NCBI GenBank assembly: GCA_900316305.1 | Contig: ONCM01000003.1 | Coordinates: 26,198 to 90,197, forward strand | Direction of reading: 5' to 3' | Source: an uncultured Bacteroidales bacterium | GTDB taxonomy: Bacteria; Bacteroidota; Bacteroidia; Bacteroidales; WCHB1-69 | Length of the DNA stretch: 64,000 bases | Shown here: positions 36,041 to 45,987 of the stretch, one piece after another | Layout of the letters: each line of letters starts with the position of its first letter | Position numbering within the stretch: position 1 is the stretch's first letter | Position numbers and translations under genes: made by a program | Notes under the pieces: generated by a model | Seen by the model: only the letters and a program-made list of their open reading frames with translations | Told to the model about the DNA's origin: nothing | Database searches by the model: none

Positions 36041-36071
36041 CAAAACGCCGATTAAGAAAACCGGCGTTTTG
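36041..36071. terminator. bidirectional terminator hairpin
   Basis: CAAAACGCCG (36041-36050) pairs with CGGCGTTTTG (36062-36071). It lies downstream of the small barrel gene on the - strand. Confidence 0.7.
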
Positions 36072-36094
36072 TTTAATTCTTTGCAAAATAACTA

Positions 36095-36652
36095 TTAGTG
36101 GAATCTGTAACGAAGACCAACGCCGAAGTTGTAAAGACCACCGAGAACAGCATCGCGTCTCGTGTAGTAGGGATTCACCATACCCATTACATTGATCATC
36201 GGACGCCAGTCAACAGTAAGGTTCAACGGAATACCGAATTCCCATTCGAAACCAATTTGACCACCGACATTCAAGCGGAAAGGCATATAAGGCGCATCAT
36301 AATAATAATCATCGTAAATTAAACCGTCATAAATAGAACCTTTTCTGCTGAAATGTCCATATCCGGCACCATAACCAAAACCAACGCCAACTGCGGGACC
36401 CACAAACCAATTCCAAATACCTTTAATATTAAATGTCCAATCAAAAGCAGCAGTTGCATTCAATGATGTGAAACCAGTCCACATATCACCTATGCCAGCT
36501 GTCAAATCCATGTACATTCCATCATTAAGGGAGTGCTGATAAGAAAATTCTTCATAGTTCCAACCCAAACGGCCACCGATGGCGCGCGGTTGTGCGAACG
36601 CAACACTTGCAACTGCAAGCATAATAACCATTGTTGTAAAAATCTTTTTCAT
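36095..36652 (-). CDS. small outer-membrane beta-barrel protein
   Basis: 185 residues from ATG 36652; an in-frame upstream start would run through the promoter. Signal peptide ending VAFAQ, then about eight short strands with alternating aromatic residues (GGRLGWNYEEFSY, GPAVGVGFGYGAG, FRLNVGGQIGFEWEFG, YNFGVGLRYRFH). The final Phe-His end suits a BAM-inserted OmpA/OmpX-like barrel. The role is unknown. It is a single-gene unit with its own promoter and terminator. Confidence 0.75.
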   Translation of the reverse strand: MKKIFTTMVIMLAVASVAFAQPRAIGGRLGWNYEEFSYQHSLNDGMYMDLTAGIGDMWTGFTSLNATAAFDWTFNIKGIWNWFVGPAVGVGFGYGAGYGHFSRKGSIYDGLIYDDYYYDAPYMPFRLNVGGQIGFEWEFGIPLNLTVDWRPMINVMGMVNPYYTRRDAVLGGLYNFGVGLRYRFH

Positions 36653-36687
36653 ACTTTTGGTTTTTAAGTGATTAATTTTTGAAAGTG

Positions 36688-36695
36688 CAAAATTA
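36688..36695 (-). promoter_or_regulatory. -7 element for the small barrel gene
   Basis: TAATTTTG on the - strand followed by CAC, 35 bases before the ATG. Confidence 0.5.
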
Positions 36696-36810
36696 GCTTT
36701 TTTTAACATTTTCAATTCCTGAAGAATAATTTAGTTATAAACAGGTCAATATTCATAACTCACCCCTTATTGAACCGTGTAACCATCTAACAGTATAACC
36801 TAAAAAATTC

Positions 36811-36818
36811 TATCTTTG
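36811..36818 (+). promoter_or_regulatory. -7 element for metG
   Basis: TATCTTTG followed by CAC, 45 bases before the metG ATG; divergent from the small barrel gene. Confidence 0.5.
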
Positions 36819-36863
36819 CACTTTTCAACTTATCAAAACAATAACCACTAAAATACTGATAAT

Positions 36864-38912
36864 ATGAAAGATATAAAACGTTACACCATTACTTCCGCGC
36901 TGCCATACGCCAATGGTCCCGTGCATATCGGACACCTCGCCGGCGTGTATGTGCCCGCTGACATCTACGTACGCTACCTGCGCAACAACGGCAAGGAAGT
37001 GCTCTTCATCGGTGGCTCCGACGAACACGGCGTACCCATTACCATCAAGGCCCGCAAAGAAGGCGTGACCCCACAAGATATTGTCGATCGCTACCATGCC
37101 ATTATCAAGAAATCTTTCGAAGACCTCGGCATCTCGTTCGATATTTACTCCCGCACGTCAAATCCCACGCACCACGAAACAGCCGCTGAATATTTCAAAT
37201 ATCTGTATGATCACGGCAAACTGATTGAAAAAACATCCCAACAATACTATGACGAGGAAGCACACGAGTTCCTTGCCGACCGCTACATCACTGGTACTTG
37301 TCCACACTGCAACAACGAGCACGCTTACGGCGACCAATGCGAAGCTTGCGGTACCTCCCTCAGTGCCACAGACTTAATCAATCCGAAGTCAGCACTCAGC
37401 GGCAACACGCCTGTACTGAAAGAGACCAAACACTGGTATCTTCCTCTGAATGAATATGATGGATGGTTGAGAGAATGGATTCTGCAAGGACATAAAGCTG
37501 ATTGGAGACCGACCGTTTATGGTCAGTGTAAGTCATGGATTGAGCAAGGTCTGCAGCCTCGTGCCGTCACCCGCGACCTCTCCTGGGGTGTGAAAGTCCC
37601 GCTGGAAAACGCTGAAGGCAAGGTACTCTACGTCTGGTTCGATGCTCCAATCGGTTATATTTCAGCCACTAAGGAATGGGCTAAGGCGCACAATACCGAT
37701 TGGAAACCGTGGTGGCAGGATGAAAGCTCTAAACTGGTGCACTTCATCGGTAAGGACAATATTGTCTTCCACTGCATCATCTTCCCTTGCATGTTGAAAG
37801 CGCATGGCGACTACATTCTTCCTGATAATGTGCCCGCCAATGAGTTCCTTAATCTCGAAGGCGACAAAATTTCCACTTCCCGCAACTGGGCAGTTTGGGC
37901 ACACGAATATGTGGAGGATTTCCCTGGTAAACAGGATGTTCTGCGTTATACGCTTACCTCCATTGCACCGGAAACCAAAGATGCTGACTTCACTTGGGCG
38001 GATTTCCAAGCCAAAAACAATAACGAGCTGCTTGCTATTTTCGGCAACTTTGTCAACAGAACAGTGGTGCTTTCCCACAAATACTACGGTGGAATCGTCC
38101 CTGAATGCGGGAAACTTACTGATTATGAGAAGGAAATCATCGAAAAAATGGCCAAATTCCCTGCCATTATTGCGGATTCCATTGAACATTACAAGTTCCG
38201 TGAAGCACAAGCTGAGCTGATGAATTTGGCCCGTCTCGGCAACAAATACCTCACCGACACTGAACCTTGGAAAAAGCAAAAAGAGGATCCAGAATACGTC
38301 AAAACCATTTTGCACATTTCGTTGCAGATTTGCGCTTCTCTATCCATCCTTTGCGAACCTTTCCTGCCGTTTACCGCACAAAAATTGCAGAAAATGCTCA
38401 ATATAAACAACAAGAATTGGGCAGACGGCGGTCGTCATGATCTGTTAAAAGCTGGTGCTCAATTGAATCCGGCTGAATATCTGTTCGAAAAGATTGAGGA
38501 TGAGACCATTGCCAAACAAGTACAGAAACTGCAGGACACCAAGAAGCAAAACGAAGTGGCCAATGCGGAAGCTGTTCAGGCTAAAGAGGATGTCACCTTT
38601 GATGACTTCCAGAAGATGGATATTAGAGTGGTCACCGTTTTGGCAGCCGAAAAGGTGGCTAAAACCAAGAAACTGTTGAAACTCAAGGTAAATACCGGCG
38701 TAGATACTCGCGAAATCATCTCCGGTATTGCAGAATATTACCAACCGGAGGATTTGGTTGGCAAACAAGTGCTGATGCTCATCAACCTTGCACCTAAAAA
38801 CATCAAGGGCGTGGATTCACACGGTATGGTTCTCATGGCCGAGAACGCCGACGGCTCTCTTTCGGTTATGCAACCGCAGAAACCTGTGAAAGAGGGAAGT
38901 ACTGTCAAATGA
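36864..38912 (+). CDS. metG: methionyl-tRNA synthetase
   Basis: 682 residues. Class I synthetase with the HIGH box in PVHIGHLAG, a zinc knuckle CPHC...CEAC (about 145-163), and the KMSKS equivalent as KISTSRNW. The C-terminal 110 residues form the EMAP-II/Trbp111 OB-fold tRNA-binding domain ([18 protein letters not shown]), which dimerises. It charges tRNA-Met for initiation and elongation. The stop TGA is followed at once by a CGATGAA array that supplies the terminator. Confidence 0.98.
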   Translation: MKDIKRYTITSALPYANGPVHIGHLAGVYVPADIYVRYLRNNGKEVLFIGGSDEHGVPITIKARKEGVTPQDIVDRYHAIIKKSFEDLGISFDIYSRTSNPTHHETAAEYFKYLYDHGKLIEKTSQQYYDEEAHEFLADRYITGTCPHCNNEHAYGDQCEACGTSLSATDLINPKSALSGNTPVLKETKHWYLPLNEYDGWLREWILQGHKADWRPTVYGQCKSWIEQGLQPRAVTRDLSWGVKVPLENAEGKVLYVWFDAPIGYISATKEWAKAHNTDWKPWWQDESSKLVHFIGKDNIVFHCIIFPCMLKAHGDYILPDNVPANEFLNLEGDKISTSRNWAVWAHEYVEDFPGKQDVLRYTLTSIAPETKDADFTWADFQAKNNNELLAIFGNFVNRTVVLSHKYYGGIVPECGKLTDYEKEIIEKMAKFPAIIADSIEHYKFREAQAELMNLARLGNKYLTDTEPWKKQKEDPEYVKTILHISLQICASLSILCEPFLPFTAQKLQKMLNINNKNWADGGRHDLLKAGAQLNPAEYLFEKIEDETIAKQVQKLQDTKKQNEVANAEAVQAKEDVTFDDFQKMDIRVVTVLAAEKVAKTKKLLKLKVNTGVDTREIISGIAEYYQPEDLVGKQVLMLINLAPKNIKGVDSHGMVLMAENADGSLSVMQPQKPVKEGSTVK

Positions 38913-39072
38913 CGATGAATATGCGATGAATATACGATGAATATACGATGAATATACGATGAATATACGATGAATATACGATGAAAGACGATGAATTATC
39001 ATCGTCTTTTTTCATCGGTTTTCATCGTTTTTTTCATCGGTTTTCATCGTTTTATTCATCGTTCTTCATCGT
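38913..39072 (+). repeat. CGATGAA array followed by inverted TTCATCG array
   Basis: Seven units of an 11-bp repeat (CGATGAATATA) and one 10-base step begin directly after the metG stop codon. After a central hairpin the same heptamer recurs inverted (TTCATCG with GG or TTTT spacers, about six copies) to 39072. The whole region can fold on itself. Confidence 0.85.
38984..39012 (+). terminator. metG terminator inside the repeat
   Basis: AAAGACGATGA (38984-38994) pairs with TCATCGTCTTT (38999-39009) with a 4-base loop and runs into six T. Confidence 0.8.
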
Positions 39073-39594
39073 AAATCGTGCAACGATTTTATCTGCAGTC
39101 AATTGCGGCAAAACACCAATAAAATAAGGAGTTTTCAAACATATAAACAAAGAAATGAGTATGAGAAAATTAGGAGGTTACCAACATAAAAATGTTTATA
39201 AAATGACGAGTTATCCAAATAACGCGAGTTACGATTTGAAATCTCTGTGCATAAAAATTGGATAAATAAAAACTGCACAAAAAAGGGAATTTTTGAACAC
39301 TATTTTTGAACTTTTGGACACGGTTAAAAACCGTAAACTTATCCACTGATAAAATTTAAAAAGAAAATGTCGGGCGTATATTCATTCTTGAAATCTGATA
39401 GTTAGAATTAACATTATTCACTTTGGACTGTTTATTACTTTTAATAACTCACTTTTCCAAATTTTTCTGGGATTTTCTTTCAACCTTTTCAACAGACTTA
39501 ATAGTCATAGAAATCAAAATTTAAATCATTTAGAATAGAAATGGGTGACGTAAAAAATGAAAGGATTGGGTCGTTTCGACATTCATCTTTTTTG
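39073..39594. other. AT-rich gene-free region, candidate replication origin
   Basis: No gene is visible in 0.5 kb. Between 39211 and 39347 there are four DnaA-box-like sites: TTATCCAAA (39211-39219, +), TTATGCACA (39246-39254, -), which fits the relaxed TTWTNCACA, TTATCCAAT (39257-39265, -) and TTATCCACT (39339-39347, +). The region is flanked by genes pointing away on both sides over about 20 kb. It could instead be a long promoter region of the rpiB operon. No dnaA or other replication initiator gene is adjacent. Confidence 0.4.
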
Positions 39595-39602
39595 TATTTT
39601 TG
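39595..39602 (+). promoter_or_regulatory. -7 element for the rpiB operon
   Basis: TATTTTTG followed by CAGCC, 25 bases before the rpiB ATG. Confidence 0.5.
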
Positions 39603-39626
39603 CAGCCAATATATAAAGTGGAAAAA

Positions 39627-40052
39627 ATGAAGATATTCATCGGATCGGATCATGCAGGTGTTGACCTGAAATCAGCCGTCATAAAGCATTATGAGGGTAA
39701 GTTTGAGTTTGAAGACAAGGGAACGTTTTCGCACGACAGTGTGGATTATCCCGACTTCGCACACGCCGTGGCGGAGAGTGTCTTGAATAATGCAGATTCG
39801 TTGGGAATCCTGATTTGCGGTACCGGTAACGGGATGGCCATCACGGCAAACAAGCACGCAGGCATCCGTGCCGCTCTATGCTGGGCACCTGAAATCGCAG
39901 CTTTGGCCAAACAGCACAACAATGCCAACATCGTGGTGCTGCCCGCCCGCTTCATCTCCACTGAAAATGCCCTTCTCACCCTTCAAGCTTACTTTGATAC
40001 GGAGTTTGAGGGCGGAAGACATCAAAGAAGAATCGACAAAATCAACCTCTGA
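39627..40052 (+). CDS. rpiB: ribose-5-phosphate isomerase B
   Basis: 141 residues from ATG 39627 (MKIFIGSDHAGVDLK). It interconverts ribose-5-phosphate and ribulose-5-phosphate in the pentose phosphate pathway. Family features: SDHAG, the YPDFAH segment, GILICGTGNGMAITANK with the catalytic Cys, and the HNNANIVVLPARF block. The stop TGA overlaps the next ATG (TGATG). It is first of a long + strand run to mnmG. Confidence 0.95.
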   Translation: MKIFIGSDHAGVDLKSAVIKHYEGKFEFEDKGTFSHDSVDYPDFAHAVAESVLNNADSLGILICGTGNGMAITANKHAGIRAALCWAPEIAALAKQHNNANIVVLPARFISTENALLTLQAYFDTEFEGGRHQRRIDKINL

Positions 40053-41179
40053 TGAAGAATTCGCCGCTATTTGACCAGGATTTTGAGAGCATCCGTAAAA
40101 AAGCGTATGCCATTCGTCATAACTATTTTGACGATATGGATAAACATTTGCTCTCCTTGGAGAATGTTCTGATGAAAAACGGAATGAACGTTCTCTGGGC
40201 GAAAGACCGTAACTCGTTGTTTGACAATGTGAATTCGCTAATTGATGCTGGTTCTCTACGCAGGGTTTGTTTCGATTCCAATCTTCCTTTGGAGAGCACA
40301 TTCCATAACAAAGTGGAAGCGGTTCCTGTTGAAAAGCTGGAAGAATCATCGGATGATGTGGATATGCTCGTGGTAGATGCCGATTTCGCCATTAGCGAGA
40401 ACGGCGGATTGGTAATGCTGGACAAAAAGTCGGCCTGTTGCTTCAATAAGACCAAAAAGATGGCGGTCATTGTCTATATTGACCAAGTCATTACCAGTCA
40501 GCAAGATATTTCTTTCTTTACCGCACTTAAATATCTGGCAAAAGAGGATAATATGCCACATGATGTGAAAATCATCAAAAACGGCTTGCAATACGTATGT
40601 CCGAACAATCTTTCGTTCCTGTCTGACCAACCGGTCTCCCAGGAACCCATGAATGTGTCTGTTATCTTGTATCTTAATGGTATAGAGGATATTATTTCCT
40701 CAGATTTGTTGAAAGAGTCGCTCTATTGTATCCAATGTGGACGTTGTTTGGAGGTATGTCCCGTGGCTTCTGCCCATGATGGTATCTCTCCGATTGAACT
40801 GGTTAAAATGAACAGTTTCGACAAATACAACCAAACACAGCATCTCTTTTCCCATACGACATTGTGCGGCGCATGTTCGGCTGCCTGTCCGGTGAACATT
40901 CCGCTTACCAAACTGCTGCTTTCGGAAATGCAGATTTCCAACATGGTGGTTAAACCTTCCAGAACCAAGCAACTCTATTCGCTGTTTTCCAAACGCAGCA
41001 AACTTAACAGGGCTAATGGTTCCTTCTTCCGTTTCTTCTTTGTGAAACGCTTTTTCGGAAGAAACCGCCTTTTGAGCAAATATTTTTCAAATCAAAATTC
41101 TGATTTTTTCAATATTTCCTACGAACCCCCTTACGAAGACAATCCAAATGAGCTCATCAAAGATTCAGATTTTGAATGA
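40052..41179 (+). CDS. LUD-domain 4Fe-4S protein (LutB-like)
   Basis: 375 residues. The N-terminal half resembles the LUD domain of lactate utilisation proteins (ADFAISENGGLVMLD, VIVYIDQVI). The C-terminal part has two 4Fe-4S motifs, CIQCGRCLEVCP (about 229-240) and CGACSAACP (about 271-279). LutB acts with LutA and LutC in lactate oxidation, but neither gene is near, so the partner and electron route are uncertain. The last 70 residues are basic then acidic, with FFRFFFVKRFFGRNR. The 3' end overlaps the next gene by 32 bases. Confidence 0.8.
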   Translation: MKNSPLFDQDFESIRKKAYAIRHNYFDDMDKHLLSLENVLMKNGMNVLWAKDRNSLFDNVNSLIDAGSLRRVCFDSNLPLESTFHNKVEAVPVEKLEESSDDVDMLVVDADFAISENGGLVMLDKKSACCFNKTKKMAVIVYIDQVITSQQDISFFTALKYLAKEDNMPHDVKIIKNGLQYVCPNNLSFLSDQPVSQEPMNVSVILYLNGIEDIISSDLLKESLYCIQCGRCLEVCPVASAHDGISPIELVKMNSFDKYNQTQHLFSHTTLCGACSAACPVNIPLTKLLLSEMQISNMVVKPSRTKQLYSLFSKRSKLNRANGSFFRFFFVKRFFGRNRLLSKYFSNQNSDFFNISYEPPYEDNPNELIKDSDFE

Positions 41180-44100
41180 TAAGATCAGGCATTTTCTAAA
41201 AAAGTACTACCTGAACAAACTTTACAAAGGAATTATTTTCTTTGTCATTGTCTTATTGGCTACTTTCATAGTCTATTCCCTGTTCGAATATTTTTCGTAT
41301 TCCAATACTTTTACCCGCTCTTTTCTCTTTTATTCTTTCATTGCACTTGCTGTAGGTATTGGAATTGCTTATATTATCATCCCTGCTTTTAAGATTGCCG
41401 GTTTGGGTAAGCAGCTTTCCAATGAGGAAGTGGCGAAGATTATAGGCAAACATTTCAATCAGATTGACGATAAACTTCTGAATCTCTTTGAATTACAGCA
41501 ACAGATGGAGCGTGGCGATTATGTGAGTTACGATTTGCTTTCTGCTGCCATCGATAGTAAAGTGGATTCTTTCAAGGCTTATTCTTTCGTACAAGCCATT
41601 CCTGTGGAGAAAACAAAGCGTTTCGCCCTTTGGATGTTGCTTCCTATTGCCATTTTCTTGGTTCTATTTTCCATAAAGAAAGAATTATTTACTGAATCTA
41701 CCAAACGTATTGTCCACTACAATGAAGTTTATGAGAAACCGGCTCCGTATTCGTTTGTGATCACCAATGATTCTCTGAGCGCTTTCCAATATGAGGATTT
41801 TACGGTGAATGTGAAAGTAGAAGGCAGTGAAGTGCCTGATGAGGTCTATATCAAGTACAAAAACAGAAATTATAAGTGTCAGAAAAATGCCAATTCGGAG
41901 TTTTCCTACACCTTTACGAATTTGCAACAAAGTACTGATTTTCAAATCAATACAGATGAAGTAACCTCTACAATTTATCAGATTAATGTCCTGCCAAAAC
42001 CTGTGATGCTCGGCTTCAACATATCCCTCCATTATCCGTCCTATTTGAACAAACCAGACGAAGAATTAGAGAATGTGAGCAATATTACGGTTCCGGAAGG
42101 AACAGTGATTACGTGGAATTTTATTACCCGTAATTCCGATAATCTGATTCTGATTGTTGATGAAAACGAGAAGACCATTTCTTCCGAAAAAGACAACTAC
42201 TTGGTCAATGTAACGGCCAGAAATTCCTTTACCTATTCAGTTTTGAATAAAAACAAGTTCATGACGGGTAAGGATACGCTCACGGATGAAGTGACAGTGA
42301 TAAAGGACATGTATCCTGATATTTACGTGCAGGCACAGCAAGATTCCGCCTACCACGACCGGATTTATTTCAAGGGCAATATCAAGGATGACTACGGTTT
42401 CACGAAACTTCAGTTTGTGTATAACAAGTTGGATAAAGATGGTAAAGTTTTGGCTTCCAACATAGTAGTTCCTATCAAAATCCAGAATAGTGTGACTATC
42501 CAGGATTTCTATTATTACTTTGACCAGAATATGTTGGCACTTAATCCTGGCGAACAAATTGACTATTACTTCCAAGTTTTTGATAATGATGGAGTTAATG
42601 GTGCCAAATCGACGAAATCTACCGTTCAAAACTATCGGGTGAGAACGATGGAAGAAATCGAAAACGACTTACAGAAATCGGAGGAACAAAACAGATCCGA
42701 ATATTCGGATTTGATGAAGGAATCTAAGGATCTGGCTAAGGAGATTGAAAAACTGCAGCAAAAGATGCGTCAAGAACAGGAAATGTCTTGGCAAGAGAAG
42801 AAAGACTTGGAAAAACTGATGAAGGAGTATCAGAAATTGCAGGATAAAATCAATGATCTCAAGCAAAAACAGGAGAATCATAACCAAGTTGAGAATCAAT
42901 ATAAGGAGTTTGATGAAGATATTCTGAAGAAACAACAAGAACTCGAAAGACGTATGGATGAGATTCTCAACGATGAGATGAAGAAAATGATGAATGAACT
43001 GCAACAGATGATGCAGAACATGAATAAGGATCAAATTCAGCAGCAACTTGATAAGATGAAGTTGTCCACTGAGGATATTAACCAATCTCTTGACCAGCAA
43101 TTGCAACTTTATAAGCAGCTGGAAGTGGAGAAAAAGCTGAATGAGGCAGTTCAAAATATGCGAAATCTTGCGGATGAGTTGCGTAAGAATGCCGATAAGA
43201 CGGAAAATAAGCAAAATAGTAAGGAATCTTTGCAGAAGAACCAGCAAGAACTTCAGAAAAAGTATGATGAGCTGAAAAAGGACATCAACGAAATGAAGAA
43301 ACTCAATAATGAGTTGGAGGATCCCACAAAGTTCAAAGATAATCAGGAATTGCAAAAGGACGCTGACCAGAACATGCAGCAAAGTCAGCAGAATCTGGAC
43401 AAAAATAACCGTTCTAAATCAGCTGAAAATCAAAAGAAAGCTGCCGACGATTTAGAGCAGATGGCTGAACAGATGGAGCAGGATTTCAATGAGAGTGCTT
43501 TGGAAAGCATCACGGAAGATATTGCCACTTTGCGTATGATTTTGGACAATTTGGTGAAGATTTCCTTCGATCAGGAAGATGTGATGAAGCGTTCTCAAAA
43601 GTTGTCTTCCTATTCGTCTATGGTTTCTGATGTGATGCGCAAACAGTTTGAGGTGAAGCAAAATATGAAGCATATTGAGGATTCCTTGAATGCTTTGGCT
43701 CGCCGTCAAGCGGCTGTAAAGCCCTTTATTCAGAAAGAAGTTTCCAAAATCCAGAATAATATTGAGACTTCCCAATCTGAGATGCAAAATCGCAGAATGT
43801 CTTCTGCTTCGAAAAACCAACAGTTCGCCTTGACATCTATGAATAATCTTGCATTGATGTTGATGGAATCCATGAAGGATATGCAGGAACAGCAGAAACA
43901 GAGTCAATCGAAGTGCAATAAAGCTGGTAACGGTTCTTGCAATAAGCCCGGTGGTAAAGGAAAACCCAAAAAGACTTCTGCCCGCGAGCTTCAGCAACAA
44001 TTAAACCGTCAGATGGAGGCCATGAAAAAATCCATGGAACAACAGGGTAAGCAAGGACAGACAGGTAAACAGCAGCAGGGTATGAGCGAACAATTTGCCA

Positions 44101-44504
44101 AGATGGCTGCTCAACAGGAGGCAATACGTAAAATGTTGCAAGATTACCAATCTGAATTGAAAAACCAAAACGGAGTAGGGGACAAATCCTTGGACAAAAT
44201 CATTGAAGATATGCAAAAAACGGAGAAGGAGCTTGTCAACCGCCAGATCACTCAACAGACTATTAATCGTCAAAAAGACATCACTACTCGTTTGCTCCAG
44301 AGTGAGCGTGCGGATATGGAGCGTGAGAAAGACAAGGAAAGAAAATCCAATGAGGCTCGTCAAGTTCCGAATATGAATCCGCCCAAAGATTGGAATTTTG
44401 ACCGTCAACAGAACCAACAGAACGAAATGTTGCGTTCCGTTCCGGCCAATCTGAACTATTATTACAAGTCAAAAGCAAACAATTATTTCTATAACATCGA
44501 TTAA
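41148..44504 (+). CDS. DUF4175-type membrane protein with long coiled coil
   Basis: 1,118 residues. Three membrane helices lie near the N-terminus (about 27-46, 58-80 and 158-176). A periplasmic beta-rich part follows (about 190-505), then a very long Gln/Lys/Glu-rich helical region to about 1095 (repeated QQ, KMRQEQEMSWQEKKDLEK). Bacteroidetes DUF4175 proteins share this plan; function is not established. The ATG lies inside the LutB-like gene (32-base overlap), a strong sign of coupled translation. The Met-Gln-rich low-complexity helices produce long antisense open frames that are not genes. Confidence 0.8.
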   Translation: MSSSKIQILNDKIRHFLKKYYLNKLYKGIIFFVIVLLATFIVYSLFEYFSYSNTFTRSFLFYSFIALAVGIGIAYIIIPAFKIAGLGKQLSNEEVAKIIGKHFNQIDDKLLNLFELQQQMERGDYVSYDLLSAAIDSKVDSFKAYSFVQAIPVEKTKRFALWMLLPIAIFLVLFSIKKELFTESTKRIVHYNEVYEKPAPYSFVITNDSLSAFQYEDFTVNVKVEGSEVPDEVYIKYKNRNYKCQKNANSEFSYTFTNLQQSTDFQINTDEVTSTIYQINVLPKPVMLGFNISLHYPSYLNKPDEELENVSNITVPEGTVITWNFITRNSDNLILIVDENEKTISSEKDNYLVNVTARNSFTYSVLNKNKFMTGKDTLTDEVTVIKDMYPDIYVQAQQDSAYHDRIYFKGNIKDDYGFTKLQFVYNKLDKDGKVLASNIVVPIKIQNSVTIQDFYYYFDQNMLALNPGEQIDYYFQVFDNDGVNGAKSTKSTVQNYRVRTMEEIENDLQKSEEQNRSEYSDLMKESKDLAKEIEKLQQKMRQEQEMSWQEKKDLEKLMKEYQKLQDKINDLKQKQENHNQVENQYKEFDEDILKKQQELERRMDEILNDEMKKMMNELQQMMQNMNKDQIQQQLDKMKLSTEDINQSLDQQLQLYKQLEVEKKLNEAVQNMRNLADELRKNADKTENKQNSKESLQKNQQELQKKYDELKKDINEMKKLNNELEDPTKFKDNQELQKDADQNMQQSQQNLDKNNRSKSAENQKKAADDLEQMAEQMEQDFNESALESITEDIATLRMILDNLVKISFDQEDVMKRSQKLSSYSSMVSDVMRKQFEVKQNMKHIEDSLNALARRQAAVKPFIQKEVSKIQNNIETSQSEMQNRRMSSASKNQQFALTSMNNLALMLMESMKDMQEQQKQSQSKCNKAGNGSCNKPGGKGKPKKTSARELQQQLNRQMEAMKKSMEQQGKQGQTGKQQQGMSEQFAKMAAQQEAIRKMLQDYQSELKNQNGVGDKSLDKIIEDMQKTEKELVNRQITQQTINRQKDITTRLLQSERADMEREKDKERKSNEARQVPNMNPPKDWNFDRQQNQQNEMLRSVPANLNYYYKSKANNYFYNID

Positions 44505-44515
44505 AATCCACCACT

Positions 44516-44938
44516 ATGATAGAACTATCCCTTTCAGAATTGAACAGAAGCAGTTTCTATGAGATGACGCTTCAGATGATAGAACAAATCTGTGATGACT
44601 ATGCCAGGAAGGATGATTTCGGCACGTTGTCCATGGCGAACCAGATGGTTTGCGATTATTTAGAGAATACCTATTCGGATTTCTCGGCTGATGTCGTTTT
44701 CCAGATAGAGAGCGATGGAGTGACGTTCCAATATACGTTGCAAAGCGGTGGATTCCAATCGTTGGCCGAAAACAAAGACGGACAGAATACAGCATTATAC
44801 GTTTTACAATCCTTGGCAGATGAGATTACGTTCTCTTCTGATTATGACACGCTTGTATCCACTTTCCACGTGAAAACCAATATGAACATACAGCGCAGTC
44901 TCCACCATCAGGAGGTGCGCACCCGTATTTTCAGTTAA
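44516..44938 (+). CDS. hypothetical cytoplasmic protein
   Basis: 140 residues, no signal peptide. The start MIELSLSELNRSSFYEMTLQMIEQICDDY and the end YDTLVSTFHVKT faintly recall the GHKL/anti-sigma kinase fold (helix, then strand with a terminal F-x-V strand), but no ATP-binding N or G box is clear. It lies 11 bases after the DUF4175 gene and 3 bases before the SGNH gene, so it belongs to the same operon. Function unknown. Confidence 0.6.
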   Translation: MIELSLSELNRSSFYEMTLQMIEQICDDYARKDDFGTLSMANQMVCDYLENTYSDFSADVVFQIESDGVTFQYTLQSGGFQSLAENKDGQNTALYVLQSLADEITFSSDYDTLVSTFHVKTNMNIQRSLHHQEVRTRIFS

Positions 44939-44941
44939 TAT

Positions 44942-45985
44942 ATGAGCAGGCTTTATATTTTTATCATAGCCTTGTCATTCTCCTTTACAAGTCTAGCTCA
45001 GACTTGTAAAGTTCTGTTTATAGGAAACAGCTACACGTATGTCAATAGCTTGCCGGAATTAATTTCCTCCATGTATGCCGCTTCAGGTGATGAGTTCGAG
45101 TATGTGATGAGTGCGCCTGGTGGTTGTACATTTCAACAACATTGCTCTGTTTCTCTTCCTTACATTCAGCAAGGCGGTTGGGATTATGTGGTGCTTCAGG
45201 AACAAAGTCAGCTCCCCTCTTTTCCAGAGGCTCAGTTTATGCAAGATTCTTACCCTTATGCAGCAGAATTGTGCTCTTTAATTCGTCAATACAATCCTCA
45301 AGCCCATATCCTTTTTTATATGACATGGGGCAGAAAAAATGGCGATGCACAGAATTGTCCCTATTATCCTCCGTTATGTACATACGAAGGAATGGATAGT
45401 CTGTTACGTGCACGGTATTTGCTCATGTCTGAAGACAACGAGGCTTGTGTTTCTCCTGTAGGTGCGCTGTGGCATTTCATTCGTGACCAGTATCCAGAAA
45501 TGGAGTTATATCAGTCAGACGAGAGCCATCCGTCTTATTTTGGTTCATACGTCGCCGCCTGTTCTTTCTATACCTCTTTAACGGGCCGAAATCCGCTTGA
45601 AATCTCTTGGAACGGCTCATTGGACGAATCTTCCGCCATGATAGCAAAAATAGCCGCTAAAAACGTTGCTTATGACTCTTTATCGAAATGGTGTTTCCAT
45701 GCGGATACTGTTCAAGATGATTCCACGGCTATTGTTTCTTATCCGGCATTGAATTTTTCCGTATATCCAAATCCGGCAAACAATCGGATTTATGTACATA
45801 CTTCCAATTTCGATAATCCTTTTTTGATCGTTATTATGGATTTGAAAGGTAATATCCTGTATCAACGTTCAGACGTAACGAAGGATGAGGCAATTGATGT
45901 CTCTTTTTTGTCGGATGGTTCCTATTTGCTATCTGTCCGGGATGGTTTGCATCAATTTACCAAAATTCTCAATATAGTTCGATAG
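44942..45985 (+). CDS. secreted SGNH-type hydrolase (DUF4886-like) with T9SS sorting domain
   Basis: 347 residues. Signal peptide (1-20, SLAQ). Catalytic domain of SGNH/GDSL type: FIGNSYTYVNSLPELI with Ser30, the oxyanion-region APGGCTF, YVVLQEQSQLP, and the Asp-x-x-His block SDESHPSYFGSYVA with His196. Such enzymes are esterases or acetylhydrolases on glycans; the substrate is unknown. Residues about 265-347 are a type A sorting domain (VYPNPANNRIYV to KILNIVR). It is oddly placed between cytoplasmic genes of the rpiB-mnmG run. Confidence 0.85.
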   Translation: MSRLYIFIIALSFSFTSLAQTCKVLFIGNSYTYVNSLPELISSMYAASGDEFEYVMSAPGGCTFQQHCSVSLPYIQQGGWDYVVLQEQSQLPSFPEAQFMQDSYPYAAELCSLIRQYNPQAHILFYMTWGRKNGDAQNCPYYPPLCTYEGMDSLLRARYLLMSEDNEACVSPVGALWHFIRDQYPEMELYQSDESHPSYFGSYVAACSFYTSLTGRNPLEISWNGSLDESSAMIAKIAAKNVAYDSLSKWCFHADTVQDDSTAIVSYPALNFSVYPNPANNRIYVHTSNFDNPFLIVIMDLKGNILYQRSDVTKDEAIDVSFLSDGSYLLSVRDGLHQFTKILNIVR

Positions 45986-45987
45986 TT

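Noticed and set aside
42669-43382. Leu/Phe-rich - strand frame that looks like a membrane protein
   Set aside because: It is the complement of the Gln/Lys/Glu-rich coiled coil of the DUF4175 gene, which creates artificial hydrophobic translations.
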